NCBI RefSeq assembly: GCF_002028455.1
Contig: NZ_MWUM01000002.1
Span: 1 to 64,000 of the forward strand
Direction of reading: 5' to 3'
DNA from: Zoogloea sp. LCSB751
GTDB taxonomy: Bacteria; Pseudomonadota; Gammaproteobacteria; Burkholderiales; Rhodocyclaceae
DNA: 64,000 nt
Shown: positions 11,639 to 21,161 of the stretch, one piece after another
Numbering within the stretch: the first letter of the stretch is position 1
Layout: each line of letters opens with the position of its first letter
Program-made: the position numbers and the translations under genes
The notes under the pieces: generated by a model
Told to the model about the DNA's origin: nothing
The model's database searches: none
The model's input: only the letters and a program-made list of their open reading frames with translations

Positions 11639-12933
11639 GGGCGCTTTCCGGAGCGGGATGCACGTGATGGGTTTTGCAGCACATCGGCCAGTTTGGCGAC
11701 GACATGGGACCTTTCGTAGCGGGCCTGGATGGCCTGGGCGGCACGTTTGCCCATGGTGGCGGCCGCGGCGTGATCCCTCAGCAGCTGGATGCAGCCCTCC
11801 GCGAAGCGCTCGGGGCTGTCGCGCAGCAGGATCTCGTGCTCATTCTCGAGCTGGATGCCCTCGGCGCCGATGGTGGTCGAAACGATGGGCTTGCCGTAGG
11901 CGGCGGCCTCCATGATCTTGACCCGGGTTCCACCACCGGAAAGGATCGGGCAGACCACGATCCGGGCCGCCGCATAGGCGGCATCCAGATCGGTCACGAA
12001 GCCGGGGAAGTTGATCCCGGGCGGGGGCGCGGATGCGTGACGCAGCAGTTCCGAGCGGAGACCGGCAATGGTGATGCGGGCATCGGGAACGGCGGCGATG
12101 ACCCGCGGCCAGACCTTATCGATGAAGAACTCGGCACCGGCATGATTGGGCGCATAGCTGTAGTCGCCGAGCAGCAGCAGGGTCCGGGCGTCCGTCAGGG
12201 TATCGCTCTGCTGCTTGGCTGCGATCGCGTTGGGAATGGCGACGACCCGGCGGGTCGAGTACAGCTGTTGCAGTTTCAACCGGTCCGTTTCCGAACAAAC
12301 GAATGTTGCCGCGCAGCGCCGGATCGCCTGTCGCTCGCCATACATCAGCGCCGGTATCCTCAGGTACTCCAGGCGCTTGCTGGGCCACATGGGGGGTTGG
12401 GCGACGCTGCGGATGAAAGCCACGTGCTCGACGTCGTCCATGTCCATGAACACAGGGGGCAGGTCTTCGCGGGTCAGCAGAACCGGCGGGACGCTGAGCA
12501 GCCGATGCACGAAGATGAAGTCCGGTTTGCGTTCGAGGCACGCGTTCAGGGCGGCGACCTGGCGTTCTCCAGCCTGGGTCGCGTAGTCGGGTTGCTTGAA
12601 GAAGCTGAGCGCCGGCTCGAAGAACTGGCGCCAGTAGGTGCTGCCCTCCGAATATTTTTCCCGCTCGCACAGGGTCACCGTAAACCGCCCTTCCCACAGT
12701 CGGCAGAGGCGTTCCTGAATGCTCTGCCGGGTCGTCTCGCTGGTTGCTTCCGGCCCCGGCAGGACATACAACAGGACCTCGATGTCCGTGCACACCGACT
12801 TGATCGCGTCGATGAGCAGGCGCTGCCGGCGGTGGAAGCCCGATGCGCTGCGCTGTTCGTTCTCGGGAACGCTCGTTGCAACGAACAGGGCGCGTTGGGA
12901 GGGCTTCTCGGGCGAGTCGGAATGCAGATTCAT
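11635..12933 (-). CDS. Glycosyltransferase, family 4 type (GT-B)
   Basis: The 432-residue product carries a C-terminal Rossmann domain with the GT4 features FPGFVTDLDAAYAAARIVVCP, GGGTRVKIMEAAAYGKPIV and STTIGAEGI. The N-terminal half contains FVATSVPENEQRSASGFHRR and the donor-domain link VFMDMDDVEH. It should add a hexose to the polymer repeat unit. The open frame is longer, but the ATG at 12933 is preferred because it overlaps the preceding gene's TGA as ATGA. It couples to the next gene the same way. Sugar specificity is unknown. Confidence 0.88.
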   Translation of the reverse strand: MNLHSDSPEKPSQRALFVATSVPENEQRSASGFHRRQRLLIDAIKSVCTDIEVLLYVLPGPEATSETTRQSIQERLCRLWEGRFTVTLCEREKYSEGSTYWRQFFEPALSFFKQPDYATQAGERQVAALNACLERKPDFIFVHRLLSVPPVLLTREDLPPVFMDMDDVEHVAFIRSVAQPPMWPSKRLEYLRIPALMYGERQAIRRCAATFVCSETDRLKLQQLYSTRRVVAIPNAIAAKQQSDTLTDARTLLLLGDYSYAPNHAGAEFFIDKVWPRVIAAVPDARITIAGLRSELLRHASAPPPGINFPGFVTDLDAAYAAARIVVCPILSGGGTRVKIMEAAAYGKPIVSTTIGAEGIQLENEHEILLRDSPERFAEGCIQLLRDHAAAATMGKRAAQAIQARYERSHVVAKLADVLQNPSRASRSGKRP

Positions 12934-13808
12934 TTCAGCAGGCGCCATTCGATGTAGCGGCGCCAGAACGCCTGGAGCGGCTGCGTGACGCGTGTGTAGC
13001 GGGGGTGGTAATGATCGGTGTACTCGATGTGCTTGTTGATGTTGAGGGCCACCAGTGCGCCCAGGACACCGTTGCTGCGCGGAATGCCCGCCTCGGCCAG
13101 CAGCCAGCGACTCATTTCGTAAAGTGGAAAGCAGCGTGCCAGAGCCGTACTGCCATCTGCCCGGGCGAGGCTCTGGTAGTTGGCTGCTGGGGTCAGGTCG
13201 CGCGTCATCAGCACTTCCGGAATTTCCGCATGGCCGCCGAAGCGCAGGATCGCCGCGCAGAAGGCCCAGTCGTAGGCGTGAAAGGAGCTTTCCGGAAAGG
13301 AGCGCTGGCCCGCTCCGGTGCGAAAGATTCCATACATGCGGCTGTTGTCGCCGGGGGCGAGCAGGTAGCGTCGGATGTTGGTGTCGATGCGATCGAGCAA
13401 GGGAAAAGTCGCGTTGGACAAGCCTGCCGGAACGCCGCCCTGTTCGAACTCCACCCGGGGCGTGGCCAGGACGATGTCCGGGCGGGCTTCGAGCTCGGCG
13501 ATGCAGCGCTGCGCGAATTCCGGATGCCAGCGATCGTCGCCGGCGGCCCACATGAAGAACTCGGTTTCGGCGCGGCGTAGCAGGAAACCGAAATTCTGGT
13601 ACTTCAGGTTCTTCGGCTGGCGGATGTACTCGATGCGGCTGTCTTCGCGCGCCAGTTGCATGGCGACGTCACGGGTGTCGTCCGGGGAGTTGTCGTCGGA
13701 GATCACCAGCTTGAAGTCCCCGAAGGTCTGGGACAGCAGGGATTCGACGGAGGTGCGCAGGGTGAGGGCGTTCTTGTAGGCAGGGACGCCAATTGTCAGT
13801 CGCGTCAT
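12930..13808 (-). CDS. Glycosyltransferase family 2
   Basis: The 292-residue enzyme has the GT2 nucleotide-sugar fold: TIGVPAYKNALTLRTSVESL, LVISDDNSPDDT and AAGDDRWHPEF. It is related to, but clearly different from, the other GT2 in the cluster, so each probably forms a different linkage. It sits 28 bases after the flippase gene and overlaps the following GT4 gene by four bases. No membrane segment is apparent, so it should act at the cytoplasmic face on a lipid-linked acceptor. Confidence 0.88.
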   Translation of the reverse strand: MTRLTIGVPAYKNALTLRTSVESLLSQTFGDFKLVISDDNSPDDTRDVAMQLAREDSRIEYIRQPKNLKYQNFGFLLRRAETEFFMWAAGDDRWHPEFAQRCIAELEARPDIVLATPRVEFEQGGVPAGLSNATFPLLDRIDTNIRRYLLAPGDNSRMYGIFRTGAGQRSFPESSFHAYDWAFCAAILRFGGHAEIPEVLMTRDLTPAANYQSLARADGSTALARCFPLYEMSRWLLAEAGIPRSNGVLGALVALNINKHIEYTDHYHPRYTRVTQPLQAFWRRYIEWRLLK

Positions 13809-13836
13809 GGGCTTGGGGGCAGGCTGGTGCGGGTGC

Positions 13837-15294
13837 TCATCCGGTCTGGCCCGGCTTGAGACGTGAGAGGAGCTTGGCCCCTACCGCGCTGAGTTCGTTC
13901 CGGAGGGGGTGGCCGCTCAGGATGGCCGCGACGATAAAGCCGACGGCGGCGCCGATGCCACCCAGGATGACGGCCGACAGGCTGCTTTCGGGCGCCGCGC
14001 CGAACAGCGCGATGACCGTCACAGGGCCGATGGCCGACGCCAGTGCGATCAGCGCGCTGCGCCAGACGGCCTGGAAAAGCTGGGACCAGGAAAAGCCGAC
14101 GATGCCCTTGATGACGTGAATCCACACCGTGGCGCTGATGGCGGCGGTGGCCGTCATTGCCCAGGCCAGCAGGGTGACGCCGAAGGCGGCGCTGCCTGCG
14201 GCCAGCACGACGGTGGTGACGGAGCTGACGGCGGTGGCGGTCAGCATGCGCCCAGCCTGGCCGGATGCGGTCAGCGCGGCCGAGCCGAGGGCCACCGGCG
14301 CGGCAAAGAAGTAGCCGACGGCCAGAATGCGCGTCAGTTCCACCGAGGCATCCCACTGGGAACCGTACAGGACGCGGACGACCGGGTGGGCGAGCACGAT
14401 CAGGACCAGGCAGAAGGACCATCCCAGTGCGCAGATATAGGAGCTGGCCTTCAGGAATGCCTCGGTGAACTGGCCTTCTTCCCGGCGCTGCTTGGCAAAG
14501 CTGGACATGGCCACACTGATGATGGGGTCGGTGATCAGCCGGCTGAACATGGCGACCAGACCGCTGGCGCGGGAGAAGAAACCGACGGCCGCCATGCCCT
14601 GCATCTTGCCCAGCAGCAGCTCGGGCATGTTGCTGTCCAGGGTATTCAGCAGGGACGTGGAGGTGAGCTTGCCGCCGAAGGACAGTACGCGGCGGATCTC
14701 GCTCGTGCCCGGCATCCAGGGAAATGACTTGGGGCGGAAGTAAATGGAGGTGAGCGCGCTCACCAGCGTTGTCGCGAACATGCCCAGGGCCAGGCTGATG
14801 GCGCCGTAGCCCTGCCAGGCCAGCGTGAGCGAGACGATGGTGCCGGCCAGCGTGCCGGAAAAGCGGATCAGCGCGATCGAGTCGAAGCGCATCTCGCGGA
14901 TGAGATAGGCGTAGGTCAGCGAGCCGAAGGGATTGATGGCGTAGTTGAGTGCGATGACGAACATGATGTCGCGCATCTTGGGTTCGCCGTAAAAGGCGGA
15001 GACCGGAACCGCGGCAAGCAGGATGAGGGCGGCCAGGGTCAGGCCCAGGCCCAGCTGAACCGCCCACACAGCCCGGACGCGGGCCGTGGTCAGCTCCTTT
15101 TCCTGGACCAGGTATTCCCCTGCCCCCAGGTCGCGGACCGTGCCGAGAAAGGCCAGCAGCACCATCGTGACCGAAAAGACCCCGACCTCGCCCGGGGTCA
15201 GCAGCCGCGCGATGATCATCGACGCCCCCATGTTGATGGCCAGGCTGGCGTAACGATCAAGGAACGAGAAGGCGATGGCTTTGTGAGTGGACAA
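13837..15294 (-). CDS. Polysaccharide flippase (Wzx/RfbX type)
   Basis: The 485-residue integral membrane protein has about 12-14 hydrophobic helices and the polysaccharide-biosynthesis signature at its start (DRYASLAINMGASMIIARLLTPGEVGVFSV). Members translocate lipid-linked oligosaccharide repeat units across the inner membrane. The only in-frame start that keeps the first helix is a TTG at 15294 with no clear ribosome-binding site, so the exact start is uncertain. It is the first gene of the minus-strand polysaccharide operon. No Wzy-type polymerase is visible within the cluster. Confidence 0.87.
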   Translation of the reverse strand: MSTHKAIAFSFLDRYASLAINMGASMIIARLLTPGEVGVFSVTMVLLAFLGTVRDLGAGEYLVQEKELTTARVRAVWAVQLGLGLTLAALILLAAVPVSAFYGEPKMRDIMFVIALNYAINPFGSLTYAYLIREMRFDSIALIRFSGTLAGTIVSLTLAWQGYGAISLALGMFATTLVSALTSIYFRPKSFPWMPGTSEIRRVLSFGGKLTSTSLLNTLDSNMPELLLGKMQGMAAVGFFSRASGLVAMFSRLITDPIISVAMSSFAKQRREEGQFTEAFLKASSYICALGWSFCLVLIVLAHPVVRVLYGSQWDASVELTRILAVGYFFAAPVALGSAALTASGQAGRMLTATAVSSVTTVVLAAGSAAFGVTLLAWAMTATAAISATVWIHVIKGIVGFSWSQLFQAVWRSALIALASAIGPVTVIALFGAAPESSLSAVILGGIGAAVGFIVAAILSGHPLRNELSAVGAKLLSRLKPGQTG

Positions 15295-15415
15295 GGGATT
15301 ACCGGCGGATATGCATTCAGTCAGGGCGTCAAGTTTAGCCGAGTCAGGGCTGCATATTTGCGAAAAACTGCCTCGTGCCCGTCATTGCCGGCGGCATAGC
15401 GGGGGGGTTCCGCAT

Positions 15416-18019
15416 TCATGCCGCCAGGTGCAGCGAGTGGGTTTCGAAGTGTAGCAGGGCATCGTCGACCGTCTGCCAGTGGCCGGTCATGACGGTGTCG
15501 GGCAGGGCGGCGGCAAGGGCACTCTCGAGCGCCAGGCAGGTGTCGGCTATGCGGGTCAGGCCGAGGGTGGCCGCCGTGCCCCGGAGGGCGTGGGCGCGGC
15601 GGGCAAGCGCCGTATTGTCCCGGTCGTCGAGCGCCTGCCGCAGTTGCATGCGTTCCTGGGGCAGGCTGCGCCGGAAGCCTTGCAACAGTGTTCGGTAGGC
15701 GGCCGGCTTGCCGCCGGTATTGCGTAGGCCTGAGGTGATGTCGAGTGCCGGGATGTCCGCCAGGGCGGCCAGCGGGTCGGCTGCCGCGGCCGGCTGGGGG
15801 CTGCTGGCCGAAGGCCGGGCCTGGTCTGCCTCAAGGCGTGGCTTGGCAGGCAGCCAGGCCAGCAAGGTGGCGTACAGGGCTTCGGGATTGACCGGTTTGG
15901 CGATGTGGTCGTTCATGCCGGTATTGAGGCAGGTCTGGCGGTCTTCGGCAAAGGCATTGGCCGTCATGGCGAGGATGGGCACCTGGGCGTAGCCGGGCAG
16001 ACCGCGGATCGCCCGGGTGGCCTCGATGCCGTCCAGTTCGGGCATCTGCATGTCCATCAGGATCAGGTCGTAGGGCCGGGCGGTGGCCAGGGCGACCGCC
16101 TCGTTGCCGGTGCGGGCCAGATCGGCGCTGAGGCCCGCCTGGGCGAGCAGGGCCAGGGCGACCTGCTGGTTGGCTTCCATGTCCTCGGCCAGCAGGATGC
16201 GGCAACCGCCGCATTCGGTTGCCAGGCGGGGGGCGATGCCCGTGTCGGTCGCCGGTGTGCCCGGGATGTCGCTGGGCAGCGTGTCGTCGGCGCGCCCGAG
16301 GTGCAGGGTGACCCAGAAGGTGGCGCCATTGCCGGGGCTGGCGTCCACGCCGACGTCGCCGCCCATCAGGCGGGCCAGGTGGCGGGTGATTGCCAGTCCC
16401 AGCCCGGTGCCGCCGAATTTGCGCGTGGTGGCCTTGTCGGCCTGTTCGAAGGCCTCGAACAGGCGAGCCTGCTGGGTGATGTCCAGGCCGATGCCGGTAT
16501 CGCTGACCTCGAAGCGGATCGTCCAGCCGTCGGGTTCTTCCCCGGCGATGAAGCCGCGCAGCGCAACGTGGCCGCGCTCGGTGAATTTCACCGCATTGCC
16601 CAGATAGTTGACCAAGATCTGGCCGATACGCGTGGCGTCGCCGTGCATGACCGGCGGCAGTCCGGCAACGTCCACGCCGATGCGCAGGCCCTTGGCGCGG
16701 GCGCGGGCGGCAACCATATCGACCGCCTGCTGGACCACCGTTGCGGTGCGGAAGCTGGTGGCTTCCAGCTGGAGCTTGCCGGCCTCGATCTTGGACAGGT
16801 CGAGGATGTCGTTGATGAGGGCCAGCAGATGGGTGGCAGCGGTGGAGATGTGGGTGATCCAGTCCTGCTGGTCGGGCCGCGGATGGCCCGTCTTGAGGAG
16901 GTGGCTGGCGCCGATGATGGCGTTCATCGGGGTGCGGATTTCGTGGCTCATGTTGGCCAGGAAGGCGCTCTTGGCCTGGCTGGCCTGTTCGGCGGCATCC
17001 CGCGCCGCGACCAGCTCGGTGGAGCGTTCGGCGAGGCGGTGATTGCTGTCTTCGAGCTGCCGTGTGCGTTCCGCGAGCAGGGCGTCGGCCTGGCTCTGGC
17101 GGTACATGGCCCTGGCCACCAGCAGGCCGAGGACGACCAGTACCATGCCGCCCAGCAGGCTCAGCAGCAGGCCCCGGTTCCATTCGGCAAAGGCCTCGTC
17201 GATGGGAATGCCGACCACCACGTAGAGCGGATAGCGGACCGCCTTGCGGTAAGCATTCATGCGTTCGATGCCGTCGATCGGGGATACGCCGATTTCCAGG
17301 CCATCGGTGCTGCCGCCGCGGATGGCGTTGACGACCATCTGGGTGGTGCGTGCTTGCCCGACGGCGTTTTCGACGGCCGGCTGGCGGACGATGATGCGGC
17401 CGATCCCATCCACCAGGCTGATGCGCGTGCGGGGTGACAGGCCGAGGGTTGAGTAATAGTCGAGGAAGCCTTCCGTCAGACCGAAGTTTGCAACCACCAT
17501 GCCGCCGAAGCTGCCGTCGGGCAGGTCGAGGCGACGTGCGATCTGGATCCCCCATTTTTTCGAGACCCGCCCCTTGATTGCACCGGACACCACGGGTTGG
17601 TGTCGCGCACCGTTCTTCAATTCCAGAAAGTAGTCCCGGTCTTCCAGGGTGCTGCCGGGCGGGCTGCCGACCGAGTTTACGAAAACATGGCCGGCCGCAT
17701 TGGTCAGGGAGATGGACACCACCCCATTGGTGCGCTGCTGGTGGGCGACGAGCAGGCCGACCAGTTCGTCCCGACGCGCGGCCTGGAGTTGGCGGTTGTT
17801 GACCAGGTCGGCCGTGCTGATGCGCTCGGCGATGCTCTGCAGCATGTCATCGACCCGGTCGATGTTGCCGGAGGCGTGCTGCTCGATCATGCGGGCGAGG
17901 GTTGTCGCCCGGTCTTCGGTCTGATGCCAGATGGTATCCCGGGACGCGACCAGACTCCCCATCAGGAACAGGATGAAGCAGGTGACGATCAGCAGGATCA
18001 TCGAGACGTTCTTGTTCAC
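15416..18019 (-). CDS. Membrane hybrid sensor histidine kinase (Cache-HisKA-HATPase-REC-HPt)
   Basis: The 867-residue kinase has membrane helices at about 7-27 and 283-305 that enclose a dCache-type periplasmic sensor ([33 protein letters not shown]). HisKA follows with H359 in [15 protein letters not shown], then HATPase ([18 protein letters not shown]), one receiver ([24 protein letters not shown]) and an HPt domain ([15 protein letters not shown]). The GTG at 18019 has GGAAG eight bases upstream; an in-frame TTG at 18073 lacks a good site. No partner regulator is adjacent, so its phosphate probably goes to an unlinked response regulator. The 291 bases between it and the divergent MFS gene contain no recognisable gene. 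Confidence 0.9.
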   Translation of the reverse strand: MNKNVSMILLIVTCFILFLMGSLVASRDTIWHQTEDRATTLARMIEQHASGNIDRVDDMLQSIAERISTADLVNNRQLQAARRDELVGLLVAHQQRTNGVVSISLTNAAGHVFVNSVGSPPGSTLEDRDYFLELKNGARHQPVVSGAIKGRVSKKWGIQIARRLDLPDGSFGGMVVANFGLTEGFLDYYSTLGLSPRTRISLVDGIGRIIVRQPAVENAVGQARTTQMVVNAIRGGSTDGLEIGVSPIDGIERMNAYRKAVRYPLYVVVGIPIDEAFAEWNRGLLLSLLGGMVLVVLGLLVARAMYRQSQADALLAERTRQLEDSNHRLAERSTELVAARDAAEQASQAKSAFLANMSHEIRTPMNAIIGASHLLKTGHPRPDQQDWITHISTAATHLLALINDILDLSKIEAGKLQLEATSFRTATVVQQAVDMVAARARAKGLRIGVDVAGLPPVMHGDATRIGQILVNYLGNAVKFTERGHVALRGFIAGEEPDGWTIRFEVSDTGIGLDITQQARLFEAFEQADKATTRKFGGTGLGLAITRHLARLMGGDVGVDASPGNGATFWVTLHLGRADDTLPSDIPGTPATDTGIAPRLATECGGCRILLAEDMEANQQVALALLAQAGLSADLARTGNEAVALATARPYDLILMDMQMPELDGIEATRAIRGLPGYAQVPILAMTANAFAEDRQTCLNTGMNDHIAKPVNPEALYATLLAWLPAKPRLEADQARPSASSPQPAAAADPLAALADIPALDITSGLRNTGGKPAAYRTLLQGFRRSLPQERMQLRQALDDRDNTALARRAHALRGTAATLGLTRIADTCLALESALAAALPDTVMTGHWQTVDDALLHFETHSLHLAA

Positions 18020-18310
18020 TGTGGATGCTTCCGGGGTGGGGCTCGGCCGGGCACGGGTGGCGCCATGGCCCAAATTGAAAACTGTTCGGAATATACAGAA
18101 AGGGTGAAGGCTTGCGGAGGAAGGAAATCACTGCACAAGGTGGGAAAATTTGAATGCTCAAAATGGGTGTTGTGGTGGCTTGGATGCCTGGGTGGGTGGC
18201 GATGCTGTTGTTGTTTTCCGAGCTTCCCGTCTGCGGGATTTATGAGGCTGGACGTCGGCACTTGGCATGAGGCAAGGTGCTAGCGGTCAGACTGGATAAA
18301 GGGGGTTCGC

Positions 18311-19531
18311 ATGGGAGGCGGCGACAAGGCTGCGATGACATTCGGCGCCGTGGCGGGACGGATTCCGCGCGGTATCTGGGCGCTGGGGCTGGTGTCGATG
18401 CTGATGGACATCTCGTCCGAGATGATCCACGCGCTGTTGCCGGTCTACCTGGTGTCGGTGATGGGGGCGTCGATGCTCGCCGTCGGCTTCATCGAAGGCA
18501 TTGCAGAGGCGACCGCGGCAATCACCAAGGTGTTTTCGGGGGCGTTGTCCGACTGGCTCGGGCGGCGCAAGCTGCTGGCAGCGCTTGGCTATGGCCTGGC
18601 GGCCTTCACCAAGCCGGTCTTCCCGCTGGCCGGGACGCTGGGCTGGGTGGTGGCGGCCCGTTTCGTGGATCGCATCGGCAAGGGCATCCGCGGTGCACCG
18701 CGGGATGCGCTGATCGCCGATCTGGCGCCGCCGGAGCTGCGCGGGGCGGCTTTTGGCCTGCGCCAGTCTCTGGACACCGCTGGCGGCTTTCTCGGTCCAC
18801 TGTTGGCGATCGGCCTGATGGGATTGACCGCCGACAACATTCCACTGGTGTTCTGGTTTGCGGTGATCCCGGCCTTCGCCTCTTTTGTGGTGATCCTGCT
18901 GGCCGTGCACGACGCGCCGCGTCCGGCTGAGGCGGTCAATCCGCGGATGCCCCTGTCGCGGGCCGAACTGGCGCGACTACCGGCCTTCTACTGGGGCATC
19001 GTGGCACTCTCCGCGGTGTTCACACTGGCCCGTTTCAGCGAGGCCTTTCTCGTGCTGCGCGCGCAGGAGGTCGGTGTGGCGCTGGTCTATGTGCCGGCCG
19101 TGCTGGTCGTGATGAACGTGGTGTATTTCCTGTCCTGTTACCCGATCGGCGTGCTGGCTGACCGCTGCCACCGGGGCACGCTGCTGACGCTGGGCCTGGC
19201 CGTGCTGGTTCTGGCCGATCTGGCGCTGGGCGTGGTCGATGGCTTGCCCGGTTTTGTGTTGGGGCTGGTGCTGTGGGGCCTGCACATGGGCATGACCCAG
19301 GGTCTGCTGGCGACGCTGGTAGCCGATGCGGCACCAGCCGAATTGCGGGGCACGGCCTTCGGCGTCTTCAATCTGGTCGGCGGCGTTGCGCTGCTGGCCG
19401 CCAGCGTGATTGCCGGCGGCCTGTGGGATGTCTTCGGCTCCCGCGCGACCTTCCTGGCCGGTGCCCTGTGTGCGGCGCTGGCCTTGCTGGGAGCCTTGCC
19501 GCTGCTGCGCCGCCGGCCGCAGGTCGTCTGA
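18311..19531 (+). CDS. Major facilitator superfamily transporter
   Basis: The 406-residue protein has the 12-helix MFS pattern. The loop-2/3 motif is visible as GALSDWLGRRKLL (residues about 76-88) and an equivalent in the second half (GVLADRCHRGTLL). The start MLMDISSEMIHALLPVYL is typical of MFS members annotated as drug or unknown-substrate exporters. The ATG at 18311 follows AAAGGGGG. It is convergent with the six-gene operon that ends at 19545, with 13 bases between the stops. Export of that operon's product is possible but cannot be inferred from a convergent arrangement. Confidence 0.88.
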   Translation: MGGGDKAAMTFGAVAGRIPRGIWALGLVSMLMDISSEMIHALLPVYLVSVMGASMLAVGFIEGIAEATAAITKVFSGALSDWLGRRKLLAALGYGLAAFTKPVFPLAGTLGWVVAARFVDRIGKGIRGAPRDALIADLAPPELRGAAFGLRQSLDTAGGFLGPLLAIGLMGLTADNIPLVFWFAVIPAFASFVVILLAVHDAPRPAEAVNPRMPLSRAELARLPAFYWGIVALSAVFTLARFSEAFLVLRAQEVGVALVYVPAVLVVMNVVYFLSCYPIGVLADRCHRGTLLTLGLAVLVLADLALGVVDGLPGFVLGLVLWGLHMGMTQGLLATLVADAAPAELRGTAFGVFNLVGGVALLAASVIAGGLWDVFGSRATFLAGALCAALALLGALPLLRRRPQVV

Positions 19532-19544
19532 CGGCGTATCGGCA

Positions 19545-19685
19545 TCAGAAGCACATGCCCAGGATTTCCCGGTACAGCCAGTCGTAGCCGGCCACGCCGC
19601 AGGCCGCGGTCAGCGCGCAGAGGGCGTAATCCACCAGGCGGCTGCGCCACGGCGGGGCGGAAGCCGCTTCGGACGGGGTGTTCAT
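19545..19685 (-). CDS. 46-residue membrane protein at the end of the sigma-54 operon
   Basis: This small protein has one hydrophobic helix (LVDYALCALTAACGVAGY) between a polar N-terminus and the C-terminal DWLYREILGMCF. I do not recognise a family. The case for a real gene is the ATGA overlap (19682-19685) with the TPR gene, which continues the coupling seen through the whole operon. It could be an inner-membrane accessory subunit or anchor for the pathway proteins. It is short enough to be missed by automated gene calling. Confidence 0.5.
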   Translation of the reverse strand: MNTPSEAASAPPWRSRLVDYALCALTAACGVAGYDWLYREILGMCF

Positions 19686-20344
19686 TTCGCGGCCAGCTTG
19701 TCGGCGTGCTTGCTGCGGATCTCGTCGAGCAGGGCTTGCACGTCCTTGTGGCGGCCGGCGTCCGCATCTTCGCGGCCGGGGCGCGGTGGGGCGGCGAGGG
19801 CTTGCTGCAGGTGCTCGACGGCGCCGGCGTAGTCGCCCTTGTCGGCCAGGTAGTCGGCGTAGAAGTAGTGGGCGTCGATGCCCTTCGGGTTCATCTTCAG
19901 CGCCGTTTCCAGGTACTTGCGGGCCTGATCCTTGTCGCCGAAGCCGATCGGCCAACCCGGCACTTTGCCGTACAGGCTGCCGAGGCTGGTGTAGACCGAG
20001 CCGTGGAGGGTCTGCGGGTCGATCTTCTCGGCGGCCAGCAGCAGGTCGCGGGCCTGCTTGGCGGCGGACAGCGCCCCGAGGCCGCCGTTGGCCTTGGCGT
20101 AGCTGGCCAGCACGATGGCTTCCCAGACCAGCGGCTGGGGCTTGCCCGGTTCGGCGACGACCAGCTTGTCGGCCTGTTCGGCGAGTTCCTTGAAGGCCTT
20201 TGCGTGCTCCTTGGCCGGCGCCTGGTAGTTGATACGGGCCCAGCGGTGGGCGATGTCGGCGACGGCAGGTTCGAGCTTGCCGTCATCGGCCATGGCGGTG
20301 GCGGACAACAGGCTGAGCAACAGGGCGGCGAGGGGTTTCTTCAT
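19682..20344 (-). CDS. Periplasmic TPR-repeat protein
   Basis: The 220-residue protein has a signal peptide (MKKPLAALLLSLLSATAMA) and TPR-like helical repeats. The clearest is ARKYLETALKMNPKGIDAHYFYADYLADKGDYAGAVEHL, with an earlier degenerate one around ARDLLLAAEKIDPQTLHGSVYTSLGSLYG. TPR proteins are scaffolds, so it may organise a periplasmic or membrane step. It starts 10 bases after the SDR stop and is coupled to the 46-residue membrane protein. Its presence in a biosynthetic operon is the odd point: the product, or a protein partner, may be handled outside the cytoplasm. Confidence 0.75.
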   Translation of the reverse strand: MKKPLAALLLSLLSATAMADDGKLEPAVADIAHRWARINYQAPAKEHAKAFKELAEQADKLVVAEPGKPQPLVWEAIVLASYAKANGGLGALSAAKQARDLLLAAEKIDPQTLHGSVYTSLGSLYGKVPGWPIGFGDKDQARKYLETALKMNPKGIDAHYFYADYLADKGDYAGAVEHLQQALAAPPRPGREDADAGRHKDVQALLDEIRSKHADKLAAK

Positions 20345-20354
20345 GGGGGGGCTC

Positions 20355-21161
20355 CTAGTTGGATTCGGCCAGATGGCGGCGGGCGAAGGGGCGCATCTGG
20401 CGCCCCTGGCGGATCAGCGCCCGGTCCACCAGGCGCGGGAGAATGGCGTTGAGGCGGACGAAGAGCTTCTCCGGCCAGCCCAGGTAGGTGTCGGCTGCCT
20501 TGTGCAGCACGGCGGCGAGGACTTGCTCGGCGACGGCCTCGGGACTGTCCTGATGCATGCCGAGCGCGTCGGCCATGTGGGCGACGGCTTCGCTGTTGAT
20601 CGCGGTGCGGGTGTAGCGGGGGGCCACGTAATGCACCTGAACCGGCCCGCCGGCCAGTTCCCGCCGCAGTGCCTCCGAGTAGCCGCGCAGCGCGAACTTG
20701 CTGGCGGAGTAGGTGGCGAAGCACGGGAAGGCGATGGAGCCGAAGATGGAGCCGACATTGACGATATGGGCTTCGGACCGGCCTTGCAGGTGCGGCAGCA
20801 GGGCCTGGATAAGCTGGATCGGTGCGACGGTATTCACGGCGAAGGTCTCGGCGGTGGCGGCGGCCGACTGGTCGGCGCTCAGGCCGAAGTGCTGCACGCC
20901 GGCGCAGTTGATGACGCCGTCGAGGCTGCCGAAGGCGTTGATGGCCTTGCAGGCGACGTCCGCCGGCGGCGTGGTGAGCAGGTCGGCGATGACCAGCCGT
21001 GCCTCGTGGCCTTCGGCGCGCAGGGTGGCGACGAGCTCGATCAGCGGCCTGGACTGGCGGCCGAGCAGCACGACGCGGGCGCCGGCACTGGCGAAACTGC
21101 GGGCCAGGGCGCGGCCGATGCCGCCGCTGGCGCCGGTGATCAGGATGGTCTTGTCTTTCAT
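20355..21161 (-). CDS. Short-chain dehydrogenase/reductase (SDR)
   Basis: The 268-residue classical SDR has the cofactor motif ITGASGGIGRALA (residues about 8-20), the structural INCAG motif, the catalytic Ser in NVGSIFGS and YSASK with Tyr and Lys. Arg residues after the second strand (LLGRQSRP) suggest NADP preference. It would reduce a carbonyl or oxidise an alcohol on the product of the preceding diiron enzyme (inference from order). Start and stop overlap the diiron gene by four bases as ATGA. The C-terminal part (RLNAILPRLVDRAL) is somewhat hydrophobic and may touch the membrane. Confidence 0.9.
   Translation of the reverse strand: MKDKTILITGASGGIGRALARSFASAGARVVLLGRQSRPLIELVATLRAEGHEARLVIADLLTTPPADVACKAINAFGSLDGVINCAGVQHFGLSADQSAAATAETFAVNTVAPIQLIQALLPHLQGRSEAHIVNVGSIFGSIAFPCFATYSASKFALRGYSEALRRELAGGPVQVHYVAPRYTRTAINSEAVAHMADALGMHQDSPEAVAEQVLAAVLHKAADTYLGWPEKLFVRLNAILPRLVDRALIRQGRQMRPFARRHLAESN

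Noticed and set aside
11674..12957. 427-residue plus-strand frame in the polysaccharide cluster
   Set aside because: Antisense to the GT4 gene, which has clear motifs.
18020..18073. TTG start giving a kinase 18 residues longer
   Set aside because: No ribosome-binding site; the GTG at 18019 has GGAAG at good distance.
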